Source: Bacteroides sp. (lineage in GTDB: Bacteria; Bacteroidota; Bacteroidia; Bacteroidales; Bacteroidaceae). Taken from it: a DNA stretch of 6,521 nucleotides. Location: contig DXOJ01000701.1 in NCBI GenBank assembly GCA_019412865.1, positions 1 through 6,521 on the forward strand, written 5' to 3'. The first letter of the stretch is position 1; every line of letters begins with the position of its first letter. Below the pieces are notes generated by a model. The model was not told where the DNA came from. It did no database searches and saw nothing but the letters and a program-made list of their open reading frames with translations. Of the stretch, positions 1-4,373 are shown piece after piece. The position numbers were made by a program, and so were the translations under genes.

Positions 1-4
1 CTGT

Positions 5-12
5 TATATTTG
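5..12 (+). promoter_or_regulatory. Candidate Bacteroides -7 promoter element (TATATTTG)
   Basis: The bases TATATTTG match the Bacteroides primary-sigma -7 consensus TAnnTTTG at every fixed position. The -33 TTTG box would lie upstream of the window and cannot be checked. Only nine bases separate this element from the ATG at 22, so a transcript starting here would have almost no leader. A chance match in AT-rich DNA is possible. Confidence 0.35.
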
Positions 13-21
13 CAAGTGAAT

Positions 22-417
22 ATGGCAAAATTTGTAAAGGTAATATTGTTTCTGTTGCTGACAGTTGCTTTTCATAGCATAGCAGGCAATATTTCTACCG
101 CGAAAGTGGTGGATGAACAGGAGCGTGCTATTACATATGCAATGAGACAACATGGGGAAATCAGCGCACCGGATCTTCCAGGTAAGCCTGTGGCTGAATT
201 GAACAACTCGCAAAGCCATCAAATATCTGTAACACGTATTCAACGTGTGCAACTTGGAGAATATTTCTTTTCTTTGAAGAATGCGCTACAATGTTGTGCT
301 GATCGTGAGAACTCACTTTCACAACACTTGGGGCGGATTTATGGTACAACAACTTCCTATTATTGCCAGCCATCAAGTGAATACTATGTATATACTTTGA
401 GGCGCATAATTATTTAG
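22..417 (+). CDS. Small exported protein of unknown function
   Basis: This is a 131-residue protein that I do not recognise. The N-terminus (MAKFVKVILFLLLTVAF, then HSIAG) has a lysine-containing start, a hydrophobic core and a likely signal peptidase I site after SIA, near residue 22, so export to the periplasm is inferred. The mature part is short and polar. It has two adjacent cysteines (about residues 91-92) and a third at about 115, and ends in a tyrosine-rich stretch and LRRIII. A disulfide is possible. I chose ATG at 22: the TTG four codons upstream overlaps the TATATTTG promoter-like element and gives a less typical signal peptide. A hairpin with a T-rich tail follows at 446-490, suggesting a short transcription unit that ends before the next gene. 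No domain or pathway can be assigned, and the neighbours do not suggest one. Confidence 0.6.
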   Translation: MAKFVKVILFLLLTVAFHSIAGNISTAKVVDEQERAITYAMRQHGEISAPDLPGKPVAELNNSQSHQISVTRIQRVQLGEYFFSLKNALQCCADRENSLSQHLGRIYGTTTSYYCQPSSEYYVYTLRRIII

Positions 418-445
418 TAGTAACTTATTAGTTTTGTTTATTTTG

Positions 446-490
446 TGGTTACTGGTATCTTCTGTAATACCGGTGACTATATCTTTTTAT
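446..490 (+). terminator. Candidate intrinsic terminator after the small exported protein
   Basis: ACTGGTAT (451-458) pairs with ATACCGGT (467-474) around an eight-base loop, with one G-T wobble. Weaker pairs, several of them wobbles, extend the stem outward to about 446-479. The downstream strand is T-rich (ATCTTTTTAT at 481-490). It lies about 30 bases after the stop codon at 415-417, the expected place for a Rho-independent terminator. The same stretch is also the leader of the next gene, so a regulatory hairpin is an alternative. Confidence 0.55.
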
Positions 491-527
491 CTTTATATTT
501 TCACTAATAATTTAAACTTTAAATATT

Positions 528-1070
528 ATGGCAACTACTCAAATGATTGATGCTACTATCTTCACATCTTCACACCCCGATATCGCAAAACGTACAAGTA
601 TTTCAGGAGTTTTAATTTCTTCTGTAATGTTATTGGTCGGTATCTTAGCTTTTGCTTCCACTTTCGAATTGGATGATAAGTCTTCTACGGTTAGTATGGC
701 TTTGATGGTTCTGGGAACAGGTTTATTCCTTATGGGGATTTTCCGTCTCTTCTGGAAATCAAAAGAAGTTATTTATTTGCCAACCAAAAGTGTGGCTAAA
801 GAGCATAGTATATTTTTTGATTTGAAACACATGGATGCTTTGAGGGATCTTGTGAATTCGGGGGCATTCTCTGCAGGTTCGAATATAAAGAGTGAGGCTA
901 GTGGTAATATACGTATGGATGTGATACTCTCTGCTGATAAAAAATTTGCAGCTGTACAGTTATTCCAGTTTATACCTTATACATATCAGCCAATAACATC
1001 AGTGCAGTATTTCACTAATGAACAAGCTTCAGCGGTCATAGCATTTCTGGCAAAAAGTAAAATGCAGTAA
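528..1070 (+). CDS. Two-helix membrane protein of unknown function
   Basis: This is a 180-residue protein with no domain I can name. It starts with a polar segment of about 25 residues, followed by two hydrophobic helices at about 26-46 (SGVLISSVMLLVGILAFAST) and 54-75 (TVSMALMVLGTGLFLMGIFR). They are joined by a very short acidic loop (FELDDKSS), giving a helical hairpin in the inner membrane. Lysines and arginines after the second helix, and before the first, favour both ends being cytoplasmic. The remaining 100 residues (about 80-180) look like a small soluble alpha/beta domain ending in QPITSVQYF and a final helix. The ATG at 528 follows an A/T-rich leader (TTTAAACTTTAAATATT) without a clear Shine-Dalgarno sequence, as is common in Bacteroidetes. 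The gene is probably monocistronic: it lies 110 bases after the previous stop, past a candidate terminator, and converges on the MutS-like gene. Its function is unknown. Confidence 0.75.
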   Translation: MATTQMIDATIFTSSHPDIAKRTSISGVLISSVMLLVGILAFASTFELDDKSSTVSMALMVLGTGLFLMGIFRLFWKSKEVIYLPTKSVAKEHSIFFDLKHMDALRDLVNSGAFSAGSNIKSEASGNIRMDVILSADKKFAAVQLFQFIPYTYQPITSVQYFTNEQASAVIAFLAKSKMQ

Positions 1071-1151
1071 AAGTATATCTCCAGAAACTGTTTAACTTTG
1101 TTTTCCGGCAGATTAAAACAGGTAGCTTGAAATTTTATATTCAGTTTGCTG

Positions 1152-1172
1152 CTGCTAAATAAAGCAGGTTTT
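1152..1172 (+). terminator. Weak terminator-like hairpin
   Basis: CTGCT (1152-1156) and AGCAG (1163-1167) form a five-base stem with a six-base AAATAA loop, followed by GTTTT. It lies about 80 bases past the stop of the two-helix membrane protein. The stem is short, so it may be fortuitous. The larger hairpin at 1213-1250 is the better terminator candidate for this transcript. Confidence 0.25.
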
Positions 1173-1212
1173 GGATGTTACCGCAATAGAAAACTTTGAT
1201 TTTCATATAAGG

Positions 1213-1250
1213 AATGGGGATTAGTCGTTAATGACGGCGATTCCCATTTT
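1213..1250. terminator. Candidate bidirectional terminator between convergent genes
   Basis: AATGGGGAT (1213-1221) pairs with ATTCCCATT (1240-1248) with one wobble. Inside it, GTCG (1224-1227) and TGAC (1232-1235) can pair around a TTAA loop. On the plus strand the stem is followed by TTTTCTTCATT, suitable for ending the 528-1070 transcript. On the minus strand the structure includes the last codons and the stop of the MutS-like gene, with a less convincing tail (CCTTATATG). Its position between convergent genes supports a shared terminator. Part of the pairing lies in coding sequence and could be coincidental. Confidence 0.45.
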
Positions 1251-3035
1251 CTTCATTAAGAAGCAGGCATTCATATTTTGTGCAACTCCATTTCTCATTT
1301 GGTAAGAGAAGGTAAGTTCGTTGTTCGTAATGTCAGCTTCGAAACAGTAATTCCGGATATTTTGTGGGAAGGAGTCCACTAAAGTCCCTAGCAACAAGTC
1401 ATGGGTGGCGATGATGCCATTGGTGTTCATGTGCATGAATTGTTTGATGAGGGCGAAAGAACCTTTCTGTTTATCCATGGAGTTTGTACCTTTCAATATT
1501 TCATCAAGGATGATGAAAAGTTCTTCTCCTGCTTCAAGCTTGTCTATGATTAATTTAAGTCGCTTGAGTTCGGCAAAGAAATAAGATTCGTTGTCGGCTA
1601 AGGAGTCACTGGTCCGAAGACTGGTAACGAGGCGAGCCGGATATATTTTCATCTGCTTTGCCCAAACGGGAGCCCCTATACATGCTAGTAGATAGTTCAC
1701 TCCTACAGTACGTAAATACGTGCTTTTTCCTGCCATATTGGCTCCTGTGATAATAATAAAGAAAGGACGTTTTTCAATGTCTATTCCGTTGCGTACACAT
1801 TTGTTGCGATCCATTAAAGGATGCCCCAAAGCTTCAGCCTGCAGATGGAAAGATTGAGCAGCAATGGTAGGATAGATATAATCCGGATGATTATATGCGA
1901 ATGTTGCCAGAGAACAATAAGCATCAATCTCTCCGATGGTTTCTATCCAGCGGGGGAGATCGGATGCATGGATTTCTTTCCACTTCTCGATTCGCATTAC
2001 TTGGCGCAGCTCCCAGAATATCAGTCCGTTGAGTATCGTGCTTATTAGCAGATTACTTCGTTGATCGAGCGCGTTCATCAGTTTTGAAAGCTGGCGTACT
2101 GCTTGAGAAGCGGTTTGATTCTGGCTTGTAAGCTCCGCTTTTAACTTTTGCAGTATATGGCTTTGCATTTCTTTCTGTTCAGTGAGAAGAATCTGGTCGG
2201 CGTATGTCGAAAGAATTTGTAGCTTTTCCCCGTAGGTCGTTTGCAATTTAGTGATTCCTTTAGAGAAAATAGTGCTGAATAATACAAAGCTAACAAATAC
2301 TCCTCCAGCTATATTAGCCGAGATAATACCTAAAATGGCTAAACCTATACATAAGAAATTAATGATCGTTACCGCTGTCGGGAGGATACGTAGAAGCGTT
2401 CGCTTCCGATAATAACTTGGACTGTTTGCCCATTCCTTGATTTCGGTGGTATCGGCAGGTTTTCCTTTATAGAGTAAGCCGAGTAAGCGGATTTGTTGAC
2501 GATATTCTAAGTCTGTGGACAATTCATGTATAGCTTCCTGGCGATGTTCAATAGCTTCTTTGTTTTCCAGATGTGCATTGAACCAGTTTGCAAGATGCTG
2601 TTTGCCAATAGGCGTTGCAGTGCGGTTGATGTATTGGAAAAGAGAATGTTCACCAAATACGTCTAAATCAAGAGTGTAGAGATGAGATGGATTAACAAAT
2701 TCTTTTCCGTCATCAAAATCAGAAAAGTCATATTGCATGGCACGTAGCTCCTGCTCATTGATTTCTATTTTCTTTTTCAGAAAATCTTTCCGGTAGAACC
2801 AGAAATTATGGCGTTTTACCAGCCAGATGAATAAGATAAAAGGCAGGATAGCAAAAGCAAAGAGACATAACCACCCATCAGGCCAAAAGATTATAGCATT
2901 TGCTACAGCTCCTACGAATAAGATCAGACGGAGGAGACTGATATAATAGATACGTTTCCGGGCATTCTGTAACTCCAGTTCTGTTTTCTGAATGATTTGC
3001 TGATATGTAGTAATGATCTGCTCTTGTTTTTCCAT
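1221..3035 (-). CDS. Membrane-anchored MutS-family ATPase
   Basis: This 604-residue protein (from ATG at 3035) has a MutS domain V ATPase at its C-terminus. Visible motifs are Walker A GANMAGKST (about 431-439), the SLRTSDSLADNESYFFAEL segment (about 472-490, the MutS signature region), Walker B LFIILDEILKGTNS (about 506-519) and the ATHD histidine loop (about 543-546). The middle, about 125-420, looks like the MutS lever/core region. The mismatch-recognition and connector domains are absent, which explains the length of about 600 against about 860 for MutS. The N-terminus is a short amphipathic/coiled-coil helix followed by two hydrophobic segments (about 31-51 and 55-74). Two more occur at about 218-238 and 242-258, so it is probably fixed in the inner membrane. 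Such proteins are commonly labelled DNA mismatch repair protein MutS in Bacteroidetes, but nothing here supports canonical repair. ATP-driven action on nucleic acid is inferred from the family. ATG at 3035 is preferred over TTG at 3059, because that TTG lies in a promoter -7 element. Confidence 0.93.
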   Translation of the reverse strand: MEKQEQIITTYQQIIQKTELELQNARKRIYYISLLRLILFVGAVANAIIFWPDGWLCLFAFAILPFILFIWLVKRHNFWFYRKDFLKKKIEINEQELRAMQYDFSDFDDGKEFVNPSHLYTLDLDVFGEHSLFQYINRTATPIGKQHLANWFNAHLENKEAIEHRQEAIHELSTDLEYRQQIRLLGLLYKGKPADTTEIKEWANSPSYYRKRTLLRILPTAVTIINFLCIGLAILGIISANIAGGVFVSFVLFSTIFSKGITKLQTTYGEKLQILSTYADQILLTEQKEMQSHILQKLKAELTSQNQTASQAVRQLSKLMNALDQRSNLLISTILNGLIFWELRQVMRIEKWKEIHASDLPRWIETIGEIDAYCSLATFAYNHPDYIYPTIAAQSFHLQAEALGHPLMDRNKCVRNGIDIEKRPFFIIITGANMAGKSTYLRTVGVNYLLACIGAPVWAKQMKIYPARLVTSLRTSDSLADNESYFFAELKRLKLIIDKLEAGEELFIILDEILKGTNSMDKQKGSFALIKQFMHMNTNGIIATHDLLLGTLVDSFPQNIRNYCFEADITNNELTFSYQMRNGVAQNMNACFLMKKMGIAVIND

Positions 3036-3056
3036 GACAAATTTAATTCTTTTCCA

Positions 3057-3064
3057 CAAAGGTA
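3057..3064 (-). promoter_or_regulatory. Candidate -7 promoter element for the MutS-like gene
   Basis: On the minus strand this reads TACCTTTG, a full match to the fixed positions of TAnnTTTG. It ends 21 bases before the ATG at 3035, so transcription would start around 3050 with a leader of roughly 15 bases. No convincing TTTG box is seen at the expected -33 position, which lowers confidence. If real, it rules out the in-frame TTG at 3059 as the start codon. Confidence 0.45.
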
Positions 3065-3085
3065 ATATAATTCATAACGGTCGGG

Positions 3086-3159
3086 ATAAGAGCTTGTTTT
3101 TGTCGAGAGCAGATTTACTGTTTATTAACGGAAGATAGAAAGGAATAACAAGCTCATAT
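3086..3159. repeat. Widely spaced inverted repeat in the divergent intergenic region
   Basis: GAGCTTGTT (3090-3098) and AACAAGCTC (3147-3155) are perfect reverse complements 48 bases apart. After one mismatch the pairing continues for three more bases (3086-3088 with 3157-3159). It lies between the divergently transcribed MutS-like gene and the secreted-protein gene. Possible roles are a dimer or looping operator, a hairpin in a leader RNA, or the remnant of a small element. Nothing else distinguishes these. The rest of 3065-3283 shows no open reading frame or RNA gene that I recognise. Confidence 0.35.
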
Positions 3160-3283
3160 TGCGACTTGCCTGGATAACGCCTTTGCTAGCTGTAAGGAAT
3201 GGGTATATAAGTTCTGTTTCCGTTTAACGAAAGTAGGGGGTATTTCCTGATAGTAGTTTTTTTTCAATATTTCTTTTCTCATT

Positions 3284-3315
3284 CTTGCATTTATCCGCTA
3301 AAATTTATAACTTTC
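3284..3315 (+). promoter_or_regulatory. Candidate promoter for the secreted-protein gene
   Basis: CTTG (3284-3287) stands in for the -33 TTTG box. After a 20-base spacer comes TAACTTTC (3308-3315), which differs from TAnnTTTG only in the last base. The spacing fits the 19-21 bases known for Bacteroides promoters, and the predicted start lies about 25 bases before the ATG at 3347. Both boxes have one mismatch, so the call is moderate. Confidence 0.45.
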
Positions 3316-3346
3316 CACTCGAAAAGGCGTTAGACAGGAAAGGAAG

Positions 3347-3997
3347 ATGCTTATGAAGAAAGGATGTATCTTATGTTTGCTGATAAGCGTGATTAGCCTT
3401 CCGTTAATTGCGCAGAATGTTACTTATTCCAACCTGAAAGAGTTGTTGGCTCAACATGGCGATACGACAGCCGTGTTGCGTATAGAAAAACGCTCCAGAA
3501 ATCAGATTGTATTGACAGGAGGGGCTGATTACCGGATAACAGCCGGTGATGACGAGTCGATGTGCCGACGTTTGAAGAAGCGTTGTTTTGCTGTGCGTGA
3601 CGAAAAAGGAGATTTATATTTGAATTGTCGTAAGTTGCGCTATAAAAAGTTACGCTTCGGAGCATGGTATGCCCCTGCCGTTCAGTTGGGGAAAAATATC
3701 TATTTTTGTGCTATGCCTTTAGGCTCGGTTATCGGAGGAAACTTTGTGGAAGAAGATGACGTAAAACTGGGAGGGAATATCGGTGATGCTCTTGCCGCTT
3801 CAAGCTTGGTTACGAAACGTGTCTGTTATGAGCTAAATGGTGAAACAGGAAAAGTCGATTTTCTGGGGAAGGATAAAATGCTTCAATTATTGAAGAATGA
3901 TCCGGAACTGAAACAGGCATATTTGAATGATGATAGCCAGGAGGCGAAGCATACCTTTAAATATTTGTTGGAGTTGCGGAATAAGCAAAAAAAGTAA
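3347..3997 (+). CDS. Secreted Bacteroidales protein of unknown function (possibly DUF6563-like)
   Basis: This is a 216-residue protein. It begins MLMKKGCILCLLISVISLPLIAQN, a classic signal peptide with a likely signal peptidase I site after LIA (residue 22). The cysteines at 7 and 10 are in the signal core and do not form a convincing lipobox, so a soluble periplasmic or outer-membrane-associated location is inferred. The mature domain has features I associate, from memory only, with a Bacteroidales family of about 200 residues annotated DUF6563: NLKELLAQHGDTTAVLRIEKR at the start, GGADYRI, an RFGAWYAP motif (about 103-110), a glycine-rich PLGSVIGG (about 124-131), and a C-terminal LGKDKMLQLLKNDPELK region. 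Five cysteines remain after processing (about 73, 80, 94, 121, 160). Two nearby ATGs (3347 and 3353) each have a purine-rich AGGAA about six bases upstream, so the exact start is open by two codons. The gene is divergent from the MutS-like gene and stands alone; no function can be given. Confidence 0.85.
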   Translation: MLMKKGCILCLLISVISLPLIAQNVTYSNLKELLAQHGDTTAVLRIEKRSRNQIVLTGGADYRITAGDDESMCRRLKKRCFAVRDEKGDLYLNCRKLRYKKLRFGAWYAPAVQLGKNIYFCAMPLGSVIGGNFVEEDDVKLGGNIGDALAASSLVTKRVCYELNGETGKVDFLGKDKMLQLLKNDPELKQAYLNDDSQEAKHTFKYLLELRNKQKK

Positions 3998-4075
3998 CCT
4001 TGTCGATCTCTGTTGGCATAGCAGGGAAGGAGTGTATTCATATACAACCATGGTCATAGTGATATGATTAGGGGT

Positions 4076-4140
4076 GCGGATTATGTCAATAGCATAGAAC
4101 TCATAGCTCTGATTTAATGGAAAAATCCGCTATCCATTTT
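4076..4140 (+). promoter_or_regulatory. Two mutually exclusive short stems, second followed by TTTT
   Basis: GCGGATT (4076-4082) pairs perfectly with AATCCGC (4124-4130). AATGGA (4116-4121) pairs with TCCATT (4133-4138), which runs into a short T-tract (4137-4140). The loop of the second stem contains the right arm of the first, so the two cannot easily form together. This could be a weak terminator for the secreted-protein transcript or an attenuator-like arrangement. Both stems are short and may be chance. Confidence 0.25.
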
Positions 4141-4142
4141 AA

Positions 4143-4198
4143 TAAAAGACCTATTAATCCGTTTGGATAAAAGGCCTGCATTTGTATCTGTATAAAAG
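4143..4198 (+). repeat. Three TAAAAG motifs at exact 25-base spacing
   Basis: TAAAAGACCT starts at 4143, TAAAAGGCCT at 4168 and TAAAAGCATA at 4193, giving intervals of exactly 25 bases. The first two 25-base units share 14 positions; the third keeps only the TAAAAG core and one or two further bases. This may be a decayed tandem repeat or a set of protein-binding sites in the hutU upstream region. Confidence 0.4.
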
Positions 4199-4330
4199 CA
4201 TAAGCGACTCTTGAGATGGCTTATATCTTATCATTCTATTAAATTGTAAACCTAATAATGCCTTTCTGATAATAAAACCGTCTTTTTCTTGTCTTTTATC
4301 TTCTTTTTTTCTATATTGCGAAGAGTTATA

Positions 4331-4351
4331 AGACTGTATTGCTTACAGTTT
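4331..4351 (+). promoter_or_regulatory. Dyad ACTGTA-N5-TACAGT just upstream of hutU
   Basis: ACTGTA (4333-4338) and TACAGT (4344-4349) are exact reverse complements around TTGCT. Outer bases add one wobble and one A-T pair. The dyad ends about 24 bases before the hutU start codon, a position suited to an operator overlapping the promoter or start of transcription, or to a small leader hairpin. No regulator gene is in the window, and I do not recognise it as a known operator. Confidence 0.35.
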
Positions 4352-4373
4352 GTAATCCTTAATTCTGTTTATT

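Larger units (their letters stand above)
3998..4373. other. Non-coding region upstream of hutU
   Basis: These 376 bases contain no convincing gene on either strand; the only open frames are short or run out of phase into hutU. The region holds two overlapping short inverted repeats (4076-4138), three TAAAAG motifs spaced by 25 bases (4143-4198), a six-base hairpin ATAAGC/GCTTAT (4200-4224), a pyrimidine-rich tract (about 4281-4313), and a dyad just before the hutU ATG. I found no full Bacteroides promoter match for hutU; the nearest is TACAGTTTG at 4344-4352, whose spacer inside the -7 box is one base too long. No terminator with a good T-tail follows the stop at 3995-3997. A small RNA or a long regulated hutU leader is possible but unproven. 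Confidence 0.5.

Noticed and set aside
4..376. Minus-strand open frames opposite the small exported protein gene
   Set aside because: The plus-strand frame has a coherent signal peptide and a following terminator; the antisense frames have neither.
1821..2048. A 75-codon plus-strand frame inside the MutS-like gene
   Set aside because: It is antisense to the core region of an intact gene, with no start signal or homology.
3214..3233. Imperfect palindrome around CGTTTAACG in the divergent region
   Set aside because: The uninterrupted core is four pairs; imperfect palindromes of this size are common in AT-rich sequence and nothing else supports a site.
4007..4027. TCTCTG/CAGGGA hairpin as a terminator for the secreted-protein gene
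   Set aside because: The stem is six pairs with a wobble and a nine-base loop, and it is followed by purines rather than a T-tract.
4185..4192. TATCTGTA after a TTTG (4162-4165) with a 19-base spacer as a hutU promoter
   Set aside because: The spacing is right, but the -7 box matches only TA and two of the four TTTG positions, so it is too weak to call.
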